In this document: piece after piece, positions 1 through 11,435 of the stretch
How positions within the stretch are numbered: the stretch's first letter is position 1
How the letters are laid out: the number at the start of each line of letters is the position of its first letter
Assembly: GCF_932526225.1 (NCBI RefSeq)
Contig: NC_064037.1
Location: 11,576,203-11,640,202 of the forward strand
Length of the DNA: 64,000 bases
DNA from: Nematostella vectensis
Taxonomy: Eukaryota; Cnidaria; Anthozoa; Actiniaria; Edwardsiidae
Direction: 5' to 3'
Notes under the pieces: model-generated
Seen by the model: the letters and a program-made list of their open reading frames with translations, nothing else
Databases searched by the model: none
Told to the model about the DNA's origin: nothing
Translations under genes and position numbers: made by a program

Positions 1-483
1 GTGCCAAGTGATAACAAAACGAGTAAAGCGAAAAAGATAACGGTAAAGCCGAAAGGTAAAAGAAAAAGCATGCTAGCAAAAAGCAAAGATGTCAAGAATG
101 CAGAGGAAGCAAGCCGAAATGACGAAGACGACACGAAAACTGGAAACGTCAGCGAAGATTTGATTAAACAGGCAAAGCCAACATCAAAAACACGAAAAAA
201 GAGGGCAAGTCTGTCAGCAAAAGTAACGAACTTCGAGAAAACAGTTAATGTAGATGTTGAAAGCCAAAGCAGCGAAAGGGAATTGCCTCGAGTTGATGAA
301 GACCTTCCGGTTAACCAAGAAGACGTACCGCAGGATGACCATCAGATAGTTACCATGGACACAGTTACCATGGAAACCCCCATTAAGCGCATGCGTCGCA
401 CGAGACGAGACACGGATGGTTCTACCGTGAGCGTTGATTCGGTCTCAGGGCTCCGCAGGTCTACAAGGAATAGAAATAAATGA
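1..483 (+). CDS. 3'-terminal exon of a basic, Lys/Ser-rich protein (partial)
   Basis: The reading frame is open from the first base to a TGA at 481-483, so the gene enters from the left and its start is not visible; the GTG at base 1 is only the edge. The 160 residues seen are low-complexity, rich in Lys, Arg, Ser, Asp and Glu, with basic clusters (TRKKRAS, IKRMRRTRR) and a very basic C-terminus (LRRSTRNRNK). I see no folded domain, signal peptide or membrane segment. The composition suggests a disordered nuclear or chromatin-associated tail, but I do not recognise the family. Overlapping AATAAA signals about 85 bases after the stop support this as the 3' end of a gene. Confidence 0.6.
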   Translation: MPSDNKTSKAKKITVKPKGKRKSMLAKSKDVKNAEEASRNDEDDTKTGNVSEDLIKQAKPTSKTRKKRASLSAKVTNFEKTVNVDVESQSSERELPRVDEDLPVNQEDVPQDDHQIVTMDTVTMETPIKRMRRTRRDTDGSTVSVDSVSGLRRSTRNRNK

Positions 484-567
484 TTCACGAAGGAAGGATA
501 AGGGTGGAATTCTTAGGGCTGGAATTGAACATCTCTTTGTGGTTAGTTTTGTATGCTTTTTTTGTTT

Positions 568-577
568 AATAAATAAA
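568..577 (+). terminator. Polyadenylation signal (overlapping AATAAATAAA)
   Basis: Two overlapping AATAAA hexamers lie 85-94 bases after the TGA of the left-edge gene, in T-rich DNA, the usual position for a short 3' UTR. Confidence 0.55.
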
Positions 578-599
578 GGAATGAATATATATGCTTGTC

Positions 600-2400
600 G
601 CGAAATTATTGAACCATAACTCTCTCAAACATAACACCCATAACGCTAGTCTTCTTTCCTCTTTTTAATATATTAATAGTGTATATTAAAAATATACACA
701 TTGGATAATGAAATTAACTTTTTTGCGCTTTTTGTTGGATATATGCGGAAGTTTGTTTTTGTGAGAGTCAAAAGAAATAAATAATCGAAGGTAGGAAATA
801 ATCAGATCAATTAAGTGTAAAAAGCTGTTATCACCATTTGTCCTAAATTATGTGAAATTGGGATAAGAGACGAGTATCTTCCGCATGGAATCATATTTTG
901 TTTACTTTAACCGTACTTTGTGAATGCATTGTTTGCCATGTAAGGCCTTCTTAGCAAATACTGACTCGTTTAAGTGACTTATTAGATTTTAAACGCATCT
1001 TTTGTGTGTGATTTAATCAAATCACAATCATCAGTCAAGCTGAAAGGGCAAGAAGAGGAATGGAAGCGAAGGGAATCGCTACAGGGATGCAATTCTACTT
1101 TGCAACACGGTATGATAGCTTTGTTAAACAGGCGCTAACCTTCGTTGCTTAATACAATCACTTTACCCACAAAAAAACCCTGGATCTCGAATTTTCAACA
1201 AATTTTTCTATATTATAGTCTTATCCTCCATAGCTCTAATCTTCTTAGAAGTGACGTAGTGAATCTTATAAAAACACCATTTAAACTACTGCATTTATTG
1301 AAGGTTTTTCATCCTCCGGTGGCTTTTTTTTTCCTGGGATTGAGGGGAGGGGGTATTTTTAAAGCAATCTCACTAAACGCTTGAAATGGTGTAATGGTTT
1401 TTATGCGTCTTATAGAACAGGAGGGGAAGGAGGTTATAGAGAGGGGGTGCATGGTATTTGATATTTAAAATACTGGCTCTAGAAAGAGGAAGGGAGATTT
1501 TGAAAGAGATGGGAGGATTAATGGAGCTTTTACGTTATTATCGAGTTTTTTTTTTGCTATGACCTTTTTTCGCAACAATTTCCCTTAATTAAGGCACACA
1601 GTTTACATGCATTATACATTTCTAATGATTATGATGATAATAACACACTAGCTCGAAGAGCTAAAGCTAGAGTACTATCATCATAATCATTATTATTATA
1701 AAACTAAGTTCGACTTCCTTTTGAGTTTCGAGATTTAGAGATTCGACAGTGTAGTCTGTTTTACCTCCTTTGCGACTGGCTAGTACCCAGTATTTACACG
1801 GCCAAGCGACAGGCACAGGGTGGTTGCTCCATGGATTAATTTTCTTTTTTCCAATTTTTTGTAGATAAAAATCAGCTCTATGAGACTCTACACTTTTTAC
1901 GATACAAAAGCAGCTAGAAATTGAGTGAAAAAATGAGCAAATTCTTAAATTTCCTGTTTAGATTTATTGTGTTTATTTACATTGCCTGTAGAGGGAGACG
2001 GTCGCCCCAGTTACCCCCGCGACTTACAGATTTTAACACGCTCGGTAATGCGTTTGCTAGCCATGTGGTAGACTTCTTTAATTTGTCCACCTTACAAAGT
2101 GACAAGAGTGAATAATTCACGCCTTAAAATAATAACAACAACAAAAATAAAAACCCAAAAATAACAACCTAAGCACATACCCATTATGAGACATTTTGGT
2201 GGTAATTAAAAATTGCACATCTTGCTGTTAAAACTCGCGTCTGTCCATCACCTATTTGGGTGATGGTGTACTGTACTTAATATGTTCGTGTGCTTCTCGC
2301 CAGGTTTTTCGTGCGCTCGTGTGTTTCTCGATATCTCTTGCAACGCGCACGAGGAAATATCGACAAGAGCGAACAATAAAAATTTCATCAAGGACCCGTG
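600..2400. other. Intergenic, no gene recognised
   Basis: AT-rich DNA with only short chance reading frames. An imperfect hairpin occupies about 1622-1698, with arms built on ATGATTATGATGATA and its complement. Nothing else supports a gene. Confidence 0.5.
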
Positions 2401-2404
2401 TTCC

Positions 2405-2585
2405 GATTCACTCCCATACTCGAGATGTGCTCGTGCGCTCGACTCATGTACTCCTCGACATGTGATCGTTCGCTCGACTCATGCACTCCTCGACATGTGA
2501 TCGTTCGCTCGACTCATTACTCGACATGTGCTCGTGCGTTTGACTCACTCCTCGACATGTGCTCGTGCGCTCGACTGCTCCTTGC
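2405..2585. repeat. Minisatellite, about 36-bp unit
   Basis: About five imperfect copies of a unit built from GCTCGACTCATGCACTCC and CTCGACATGTGATCGTTC. Short open frames across it are by-products of the periodicity. Confidence 0.75.
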
Positions 2586-2648
2586 CATCTACACTCGATC
2601 TATTTGAACGTCCTGTGATCCCATCACTTTCCCTTGTCTTATATTTGT

Positions 2649-2686
2649 CACTCACGTGTTTGTCCGCCGTTTCCATTGTAGACGAC
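2649..2686. repeat. Direct repeat, upstream copy of a 36-bp segment
   Basis: The segment containing CACGTGTTTGTCCGCCG and TTTCCATTGTAG recurs at 3010-3048, immediately upstream of the ATG of the glycine-rich protein gene. Each copy ends in a pyrimidine-containing tract plus AG, so each could act as a 3' splice site. Confidence 0.8.
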
Positions 2687-3048
2687 AGTGCTGAATAACG
2701 TATGCGCATGCGCGTGCTCTGGCGAAAACAAGCACAATCGTAGTGTTGAATCGTTCGAGAAAAGGTACGAAAGGCTGACTTCAGTCGCTGATTTGACTAA
2801 CTGTACAGCATTAAAACCATACTGTACAAAAGATGACAGATTTGTGTGATAATGAGGGAGTCATAAAGAAAATTATAGCCTTAGTTTGGTCTAGTTTTCT
2901 TAGCATTCGCCAAAATGTGACAGTTCGCCGGTAAAAAGCCGCCATTTCAAAACAAAAAGGCTGGTTTAACCGCGCGGTACTGGAACTAGTCTTGCGTTTT
3001 TCAGCACTGACACACTCACGTGTTTGTCCGCCGTTTCCATTGTAGGCG

Positions 3049-3151
3049 ATGAGGTGTCCCTTGCTTATGATACTAGTAACCGCGTGTGGACTGGTGACGA
3101 GCACCACGCGACAAGCCTTGTACAACTCCATAGACGACACTAGACTCGTAG
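3049..3151 (+). CDS. Glycine-rich protein, exon 1 (signal peptide)
   Basis: Encodes about 34 residues, mostly a hydrophobic signal peptide, and leaves one base for the next codon. The donor is G|GTGAGG. Confidence 0.75.
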
Positions 3152-3703
3152 GTGAGGTGCTATTAGAAGAGGCGTGGGGGGAGGGGATTGGTCCATATGG
3201 CCCCGACCTGTCATCCATGAGAGCGTCATAAGGCAATCCAAAAAGTTTGCGATATCTTCGCTGGAGAAAAAATTCCCGTTCTCCCGGTAGCATTTTTCAC
3301 ACCCAAGTCCCGTTTCCTGTTCCCGGTTACCCAAATCCCATTTCTCGGCCTAAAATCAAGGAAAATTTAAGTCCCCATTTTTTCCCTTCACTACCCTGTT
3401 TAAGGTGGAATGACCAACTCTTGTCTATTGGCCTACTCTTGTCCATGCGTAGCAATAGATAGACTCTGTATTGCCATGACGAGGTACCTTCTTTTCCAGA
3501 GCACACGATAAGAGACCAGCGGACTGATAGCGTAATAACATGCGCGCATTTGTGCACCCTTGAAGACCAGTGCGACTCTTTCAATTTTCATAATCTGCAT
3601 GGCGCATGCGAACTAAACCGTAAAACCGCAGGACATGAAGAAAGCTGGCGTGCCGAGTCAAGTGGATGGATTCATGCACGCATGATAAAGCCAGGTTAGA
3701 GTT

Positions 3704-3746
<43 letters not shown>

Positions 3747-4712
3747 GGACGGACGGACGGACGGACGGACGGACGGACGGACGGACGGACGGACAGATTA
3801 TTAATACAATGTGAAGCAAATTCTCATTCTCTTCTTTCAGAAATGGAAAAGATAAGTCTCAAAGTTGTTTTCACACATCTCAATGGTAAAACGAATCGAG
3901 GCCCAGACAACACAGATGAGTATAAGAGCACCCCCCTTGAGGGTAAAGTACGACTAAAAGCCGGCATCCAAATATGGCGAATACCTTACTCAGGCAACTA
4001 TCAGATAACGGCCCTCGGGGCATCAGGCGGGAACGGAACGAATCAGAGCTCTCTGTCGTGGAAAGAGGGAGGGCGCGGAGCCCGGATTACAGGGTCATTC
4101 CGACTATCTAAGGAAACGCAGCTAAAGATCTTGGTGGGACAAAAGGGGATTCCCTTTCCGGAATTCTCGATACGCCCAGGGAGTGGGGGTGGGGGGACAT
4201 TTGTCACGCTTATGGATAATACACCTTTGGTAATCGCCGGTGGGGGTGGGGGTGGGGCTGGTATAGGTCAAGGAGATTGTATGGATGGGGACCCGGGACA
4301 GGCCGGGGGAAATGGTACTCGTCACGGCGGCAGAGGAGGCAAAGGCGGGGTCGTGTTTGAATCCGTAGGGGGGATCAACCCTATGAATTTTGGGGCGTCG
4401 GCCGGAGGGGGGCTGTACTCGGACGGAGGTGCATCCCCTGGTGACTTTGAAACGGGAGGGAAGAGTTTCTTAAACGGAGGAGAAGGAGGTGAGAGCCGCG
4501 CAGGGCCCGTGGGAGGGTTTGGCGGAGGGGGATCCTCAAGGATACGGCCAGGGGGAGGGGGAGGGTACTCCGGGGGCGGGGTCGAAAGTGACAGACATGT
4601 CTTTGTAGTGGCGGGAGGGGGAGCGTCTTTCAACAACGGCAGTGACCCCGTCAACGAGAGCGGTGTCAACAAGGGCAACGGACGTGTTATCATTACACTG
4701 ATAGAAACTTAG
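3049..4712 (+). CDS. Secreted glycine-rich protein with an ALK/LTK-type glycine-rich domain (2 exons)
   Basis: Exons 3049-3151 and 3841-4712 join in phase 1 (GTAG|GTGAGG donor, TTCTTTCAG acceptor) into 324 residues. Exon 1 encodes a signal peptide (MRCPLLMILVTACGLV). Exon 2 opens with a beta-rich stretch containing WRIPYSGNYQITALGASGG, the hallmark N-terminal edge of the glycine-rich domain of ALK/LTK receptors. It continues with Gly runs (GGGGGGAG, GGRGGKGG, GGGGGYSGGG) and ends in RVIITLIET. No transmembrane segment or kinase follows, because the frame stops at 4712 and a poly(A) signal follows. In ALK this domain helps bind the ligand; here it stands alone and is predicted to be extracellular. 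Function is unknown. The frame also runs upstream through a microsatellite before the acceptor, which I treat as intron. Confidence 0.82.
3705..3795. repeat. Tetranucleotide microsatellite (ACAG)n then (ACGG)n
   Basis: About 10 ACAG units followed by about 12 ACGG units near the 3' end of the glycine-rich gene's intron, 45 bases before the acceptor. Confidence 0.95.
3841..4712 (+). CDS. Glycine-rich protein, exon 2 (ALK-type glycine-rich domain)
   Basis: The acceptor AG is at 3839-3840 after a long pyrimidine tract. The two leading bases complete the phase-1 codon from exon 1. The exon encodes about 290 residues and stops with TAG at 4710-4712. Confidence 0.85.
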
Positions 4713-4807
4713 GTACATATGATTTATAGACACCCTTCTCAAATAAGGTTGCACCTTAATAATCTGCTTGTCTAAACCAGCGTTGCTTCATTGCACATAA
4801 ATAAGCA

Positions 4808-4813
4808 AATAAA
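4808..4813 (+). terminator. Polyadenylation signal AATAAA
   Basis: Canonical hexamer 96 bases after the stop of the glycine-rich protein gene. Confidence 0.6.
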
Positions 4814-4818
4814 ACTGA

Positions 4819-4978
4819 ATTTGTCTCTTAGGGTGTAGAATTTATCCCTTAGGGTGTAGAATTTGTCCCTTAGGGTGTAGAATTTATCCCTTAGGTGTAG
4901 AATTTGTCCCTTAGGGTGCAGAACTTGTCCCTTAGGGTATAGAATTTGTCCCTTAGGCTGAAGAATTCGTCCCTAAGA
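4819..4978. repeat. Minisatellite, 20-bp unit, about 8 copies
   Basis: Unit TCCCTTAGGGTGTAGAATTT repeated head to tail with small variants, starting just after the poly(A) signal of the preceding gene. Confidence 0.9.
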
Positions 4979-5281
4979 TGATCTTTTATGCATTATATTA
5001 CTCGGGCTACCTGTGGTAGCACGAGTCTAGGTTTACATGTCGAAAACGTGTAAGTCTGCGATGCTCAGAGGTCTGCGGTATACTCTACCTGAAAGCGAGG
5101 CGGCTTTCGAGGAAGACTTTCGGAGGGACGCTCACTACTCACATAAATGTACACGCCGTCTGCGATAGACCCACGAATTCTTGCTCGACCGACCACTAGA
5201 CAAAGGAAATGTCAGAAATTAAATTTCCCATTTTGACATTTGTCCTATAGTCAGTCAAGCGAAAATTCTGGTGGTGCTGGC

Positions 5282-5322
5282 GTAGTCTCCTTCGCAGCCC
5301 CAAGCGGTCGGAGTCACACAGA
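5282..5322 (+). mobile_element. Partial copy of a fold-back element (one arm)
   Basis: Matches one arm of the complete fold-back element at 52001-52084 (core AGTCTCCTTCGCAGCCCC). Only one arm is present. Confidence 0.7.
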
Positions 5323-5397
5323 TTGATTTGCTTTTGTACATTTAGATTATCTCTTGCTCTTTCAAAGAGCAAATCTACATGTACAAAAACAAATCAA
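5323..5397. repeat. Imperfect inverted repeat (hairpin, arms about 25 bp)
   Basis: TTGATTTGCTTTTGTACA... pairs with ...GTACAAAAACAAATCAA across a central CTCTTGCTCTTTCAAAGAG. It sits directly against the fold-back fragment at 5282-5322. Confidence 0.75.
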
Positions 5398-5399
5398 AA

Positions 5400-6830
5400 G
5401 TGCATTCAAAAGAGAAAAACCGAGAATCAAGCGTCTGCTTAGCGCTGCAGGCGATGGGAAAACACCAAAAGCTTCGAAAGTGTTGCAATTTCACGTCGCA
5501 AACGCCATGTACTACTTGCGCTTCTTTCTCCCATGATGACTTCGAGAATGATTTAGGATGCTGGACTTAAAAGGTTCCAGTACCTCAAAAGGGTTTTTTC
5601 CCCCAATTGACCCGAATCTTGTCAACAAGTGCAACAGTTTGGTCTTGTGTTTCGAGCATTCCCGCATCTCACAAGGATTACTAGCACTAAACAAACAAGT
5701 TTCGGCTAGCTTATGAAGTCTATTGGGGCATGATTGAGTGCTTTGCTTATGGATATTTGCAAGCAAAGGTGGATTCATGGGGATTTTTCTTGTTTGGCTT
5801 TGCATGGATTCGACTGGATGAAAACAATTTTCTAATGAATCACCACAGCTCTCCTAAATGTTGTCTTTTCTGAAACCAAATTGATTCCAAAATTGTTTTT
5901 AATTTTCAAAGATTATAAAATACCGTCTGACTTTGGGGAGAGAAGTGTTGACTGGCCCTCCCCTCTCCCAGAATGCTTTGCAATCCGTAATGGCATCCAA
6001 GTGGTTTTACAAGCCTTCAATTAGTGGTTCAATTAGCGGCTTAAACAGAGGTCTGGATTAGCGCATCTGTGATGCTAGTTTCCAATTGTAGTTCAATCAG
6101 GGAATCTTTAACTAATAATTGTGGTTTTAGTTTTTAAACAGTGTTCTCATATTTGTGATTATTTCTGAAAAGCAAGACGAGGTAGTGGATTTCCGTGAAC
6201 TCGAGACGTAGTCACAGGTCCCAAGTAATTGAAACGTTGTACGGAGATTTTTAGAGAAATAGAAAAACTAGACGCTGCACCAGCGTTAACTCGGGCTACA
6301 AAAGGAATCACCGAAAAATGTAGTCTGCATTTTGTACCTGCTGGTGAGCTGTTTTCTCGGGGGCTCGTACACTTAAAAGCCACGTGCAAACTGCGCCAGC
6401 ACTAGTCTCCTTCGCGGTCGGAGTCACACAGCACTCCCGGCCCGTAGGTGCTGCACAGATTCGAACTAAATTCCTTCCCTGCTTTTAGCCAATACAATTT
6501 TGGGTACCATATTTCGAGAACCGTTCGCGCCATGGCAAGCAAACCAATCACTTTCCGTGTATTATCATTCAAAGAAGAAGCGTGAAACCTAACCGACACT
6601 AATGATATTATTGATAAAAAATACCAGCAACCATCAACTTGTGCTCGCTTCAGCACAACGACGAGGGATTAAAATTGGGGACCGCAAAGCACTGTTGGAA
6701 AGCTAGGATACCGCTGACTAGGTGCAGCGGAGTTTGACGGGCTGTATAAAACTCAGAATAGGGAGGAGGTATCTGTTTTCAGTCTGTTTATTGTAAATTC
6801 AGTTTAAAAATAGCCAGGAGTCAATGGGTT
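5400..6830. other. Intergenic, repeat fragments only
   Basis: No supported gene. A short piece of the fold-back element (AGTCTCCTTCGCGGTCGGAG, about 6402-6432) is present. Reading frames here are short and show no recognisable domain. Confidence 0.5.
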
Positions 6831-6837
6831 AAACGTT

Positions 6838-7060
6838 TTCTGTTGACTATATACACTATCGTAATTTTAGTGGCACTTTGTGGAATATTCTACAATCTGC
6901 TGCTAAATGTCGACAGTTCTCAATTTGCTAAAATATTACGGTAGATTGTCAACCTTATGAGCTCAAAGTATTATATATTTGTTTAGAAAGGGCAAGCGAA
7001 TCTGATGAGCTTTTGTTGTCGGAAAAGGTTTTTTTCTTGTCAGTATACACTATACTAGGA
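6838..7060 (-). repeat. Single copy of a dispersed ~210-bp repeat
   Basis: Reverse complement of the units tandemly arranged at 9965-10560. Shared blocks include the CACTATCGTAATTTTAGTG, TCGACAGTTCTCAA and GAAAGGGCAAGCGAATC segments. Confidence 0.75.
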
Positions 7061-8015
7061 GTAACTATAGGTTAGAAAATGCGGGCTAGATGGTGGAAAT
7101 GGCTGTTTAGGACAGGGGTTTTCCTTTAAGAAATAACAGAAGTTGCATCACAATTTGTTTCCCGTTTCTTGGTCAGATTGTGGCAAAACTGTGCCAATCC
7201 GATTCGCTTTCAGTCGAGCGAGATAAAAGCTGAAGTTGTGCCATTTTATAACAGCGAAATTGTTTAGAAAAGTTAAAAAACAGTAGCTCCAACGTAAACC
7301 TCAAACTAGACCCTGCTCGCAGGGTTGACATGGATATCTGAGATCCTAAACTTCTTTGGGAACTGTGTTGTGACATGTACGACAAAGATTTGAATGACCA
7401 CTTTGGATATAATAAATATATATCAATGAAAGTAGACAGGGCTGATTGTCCTATCTTTTACGGTGTAAAAATCTTACTATCCCCACAGCAGAGTTGGCAC
7501 CAAAAAAAAAAAATAAGGAAAGCTGAGAATGTGTTTTGAAATTGTTATTTCTTAAAAATTACTTTGGTTCACCACCCTCAATGTGCTATCACTAAGGGGT
7601 AATTTATTTTAACACCTAAAGTAAGTCATATTGTATCAACAAAATAATTTTATTTAAATGTATTATTTTATTTATGTAAGTGCTAAGTAAACAACAACAT
7701 TTATTTATTGTGAAGTCCAGTGAAAGGGCTATAGAATATTTTCGAGATCAACAACACATACATAGTTCAAACAGTTATCTAGGTTTTGATGAAAATGTAA
7801 AAATAAAATGACATCCAATGAGGGTATAAATGTTTTTTTTAAGGGAAGCACCAAAATACCAAAATGATAAGCACCAAAATAATTTTCATAGATTTGCACA
7901 TCTTACGCTACACATGACTACTGACATGTTTTTCTCTAAATAGATACCAAAGACAAAGCAGCAGGCTTTAAACTTTTCTAGTACAAGATTGTTGACGCTT
8001 ATTGATGAAAACTGC
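7061..8015. other. Intergenic AT-rich DNA, nothing recognised
   Basis: No gene, RNA gene or clear repeat can be supported. Confidence 0.45.
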
Positions 8016-8017
8016 TC

Positions 8018-8377
8018 CATACCTGTGAACCTCCGAAAATCTCAAGGCTTGAGAATTTTTTGGGGGAGGGGTGGGGTATATTCATTTTTTGGGGGGGAGG
8101 GGTGGGTTTAACCTTGCAGGCGTTTGTCGTATAGAACGCTCTCACGAAACCACTTATAGATCTCACAAGGGTGTTAGATAAATTGCGCTACGCAAGGGTT
8201 TATGTTTCAAATATTTTAATAGAAAATAGGCAAAATTTCGATTTTCCAGAGAATATTTTTTCGGAAGCGATAAAAATCGCTAAAAAGCGGGAGATTTTGT
8301 GCTCAACGCGGGAGAGCGGAAGAAGGCGTCCAAAATCTTGAGACTCCCGCCTAATGCGGGAGGATTGACAGGTATGC
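8018..8377. mobile_element. MITE-like element with ~17-bp terminal inverted repeats
   Basis: Starts CATACCTGTGAACCTCC and ends GGAGGATTGACAGGTATG, which are inverted relative to each other with two mismatches. The interior has two G-rich runs and no coding capacity. Confidence 0.6.
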
Positions 8378-8379
8378 TG

Positions 8380-9960
8380 CTATATATACTCTAATGGAAT
8401 CTAATGTATCAAGCTACACCTATGCTGTACTTGGTAAAAATGATATGTCATTCAATGAGAGAGATCAAGGTATTTTATAGTAAGAAAACACAGCCGGTCA
8501 AGTATCCCATGTGAGTAGCCTATTCTTTGGGATTCATTCATAGCGATTTGTAGGAGACGATTTTCATTAATTGTTTCAAACTACTTCCACTTCAAAATAG
8601 ATTAAGCAATCAAGGTAAATACCTCGAGTCCATTCATGAGTGTCCAGAGCACATTTAATTACGTCTTGAAGTAAACTGTATGAGTCTAAAGCAGTCAGTA
8701 ATTCTTATGTAACAAACGACAGAGACGAGATGTGGGGACGGTACCGGGTTTACTTGGTCGCTGTTACAAACACTACTTTGCACAAGTAATTTCAAGATGA
8801 TCTTTTAAGAATAGTCCTTTGGTATTTCGTACTGCATCCCTTTTGTATGCTCTCTAATGACAGCAAGCCCAAACAAGAGACTTTCACTGACACCCCGAAA
8901 AACGTTTAGTTTCGTTTGGATAAAAGTTCTCGGCCAATGGGTGTTGGCCAGTGGGTTACCCTTGGACTTGCTGTGACCTACATAATGATTATACGATTAT
9001 TGTTGACTTAGAAGGTAACGCACTTCATGCTTTCCGAGCTAGTGCGCATGACAATCTTCATGCGTGACCCCCATGATTGACAACATTCCAATCATTTTTT
9101 CACTTGCTTTCTTAATACCAATTCTGGTTATACCAGAATTTCACTAGACCTGGACGATACCTAGAGTTACCTGCTCCCGAAGTCAAAACCAACTTTATAC
9201 CGGTGGTTGATGAATACGAAACGGGCATAGGTTAAATAGGTGCTCGATTTACGATTCACAAATATCTTGAAAACAATATGGTCCCGCCTACAATTGCGGA
9301 GGGGCCAATTCCCGACTCATATCTAAACAAAACGCATCATTAACTCCCGGCATAAGTTGGCAGTAAATTGACTAAAATGCTGAAGTTATAAAAATAGCGA
9401 AACTCATCACCTAGTATTAATTTCCCGCGTAGCAAGTACTAGCGTAGCCCCGACACCCTGCGATATTTTCCCGCGTGACACTTGTCTCGAGCCTCACGTG
9501 TTTTGCCGGGTCACTTCGGGTTGCAAATGGAAACACGAGTAAATACAGCGAAATCAATCCACAATAACTTGGTAGAAATTGAAGCTATGGTAAAATATGC
9601 AGTTATTAAAGCGTGAATCGGGCCTTCAACTGCAAAAAAACATGGATCTGAGAGCTGGAATCTCAAATTCAAGATGGCGGCCATGATACAGTTTTAAATT
9701 ATGGAGAAGGTATTGCGATGACGTAGAACGGTAGGCTAGATACCTCGTGTAAGAAAAAGGCTTATGTAAGATAGTAATGAGTACACTAAACCAATATACA
9801 AAAAGTGGCGCATGGGCTTGCACATTTTCTCAAATACACCCCAAGGGGATTGTGGGAGCTTTTGGAAGAAGATTAGAGAAATCGAGACGGACTCCCGCAT
9901 TAGGTTTGCGTGCATTCTTGTGCGCGCAAAAACACCTTTCCCGGCTGTGTTATTGTATCA
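8380..9960. other. Intergenic, no gene recognised
   Basis: Unstructured AT-rich DNA with short chance reading frames. Confidence 0.45.
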
Positions 9961-9964
9961 GAAA

Positions 9965-10560
9965 AAATGCTAGTGTCACTAAAATAACGATTTTATATTG
10001 TATACAAGTAAGGAAAAACATTCAATTCCGACAACAAAGTTCAATTCAGAATCGCTTGCCCTTTCTAAACAAATATAGGATACTTTGAACTTACTAGGCT
10101 GGCAATTTACAGATACTGGCATATTTGAATAAATTGGAAACTGTCGGGCATATATAGTCTATTGAAGACCTGTCCCGGCAGTTGTAGTTTGTAATTCAGT
10201 GTCACTTTCATAACGATTTTATAGTGTATACAAGCAAGGAAATGCGTTCAATTACGAATACAAAACTCAAATTAGATTCGCTTGCCCCTTCTCCACAAAT
10301 ATATAATACTTTGAACTCACTAGGTCGACAATTTACTGTGATATATTTTTGTAAATGAGAACTGCCGATACATTTAGCAGCATGTTGTAGAAAATTAACT
10401 GCCACTAAAATCACGATTCTATAGTGTACATAGACGACGCAAAACATCCAATACCGACAACAAAGCTCAATTCAGATTTGTTTGCCCTTTCTCGACAAAT
10501 ATAGAATACGATTAACTCACTAGGTCGACAATTTACTTGGTTGTTTGAAAAAAAACTGAA
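9965..10560 (+). repeat. Tandem array of three ~210-bp dispersed-repeat units
   Basis: Units begin near 9970, 10200 and 10396. Each carries a TCACTAAAATAACGATT-like start, a CCGACAACAAAGYTCAATTC-like block, CGCTTGCCCTTTCT, and a TAGGTCGACAATTTAC-like end. A fourth unit lies inverted at 6838-7060. Blocks with AACTGTCGGGCAT lie at 10139-10185 and 10561-10612. Confidence 0.8.
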
Positions 10561-10612
10561 AACTGTCGGGCATTCAGTCCATTGAGGACCTTTCCCAACT
10601 GTCGGGCATATG

Positions 10613-10845
10613 GCCACTGCGAATTATAAAAGCAATATGTGTCTATTGAAAGTTTCTTTGAGGATGTGACGGATAATTTAGAGCAAGGGATCATGGTCTC
10701 TTGTTCAGAGCGGTTTGGCCTGTTAAATAGCGCGGATTCTAATAAATTCTTTTGTCTCTTGTCGGTTGAGGTTTTCGTCGGCCCTCCGGAAGAAAACTGG
10801 TGACAATGCGGCTTTAATGGTTCCGCGCCTGCTATACAGTGTTCA
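10613..10845 (-). mobile_element. MITE family A, copy 1 (reverse orientation)
   Basis: Contains the reverse complement of the interior of the complete copy at 19898-20099 (AAAGTTTCTTTGAGGATGTG) and the terminal CTGGTGACAATGCGGCTTTA near 10798-10817. Confidence 0.75.
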
Positions 10846-11435
10846 GCGGGATTCGCGCCTGCTATACTGGTTTCTTTTGCAGCCTGTTGGTGCATACGAT
10901 ACTACATCATCAGGACTGTATCCTAAAACTGAACATTGACATGCTTATAGCTATTAAAAATATTGGTTTACCACAAAAATCACTCGAAAATAAGCTATAT
11001 TTTTTTCTATGACATAGAGAAAAACAACTGACTGGTTTTCAACTCATGAATAACGAATAGTCATTTGTCAAACAAAAGAGCACACGTCTACCTAGAAAAA
11101 AACATTATACAATGTTCCCTAGTATATGATTATATGCGTCTTTTCGCTTCGATTCGCAATTCTTACTTTCATTTAATCCGGGCAGAATGCTAGTAAACAT
11201 ATAAAGCATCAACTTTCACGATTACAAATAAGAAAGCCAATATCTTAAACATTTTCTCTTCAGAAGACATTAAAAAGCCACGGTTTTAGTCAGCCAAGCA
11301 GCTCTTTGCTGATTGTGTGACGGTGGTGATCCTTTCTCCACTAAAAAGAGAAGAGCATGGCCTCAAACTTTTTGTTTTCTTCTTTTTCTCTTCTTCGTCG
11401 AAGACAACAAGAAAATTAAAAACACGGCGTATATA

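Noticed and set aside
3666-3840. Upstream extension of the glycine-rich frame through TDRQTDRQ repeats
   Set aside because: It is the ACAG/ACGG microsatellite. A phase-matched signal-peptide exon at 3049 and a strong acceptor at 3840 give a better model.
4122-4754. Minus-strand Pro-rich frames opposite the glycine-rich exon
   Set aside because: Complement of glycine codons gives proline; the plus-strand gene with signal peptide, splice phase and poly(A) signal explains the region.
5379-5570. A stray MAM-type start (HDDFENDLGCW) downstream of the glycine-rich gene
   Set aside because: Tempting because ALK receptors pair MAM with this domain, but the frame stops at once, lacks the leading Cys spacing and has no partner exons.
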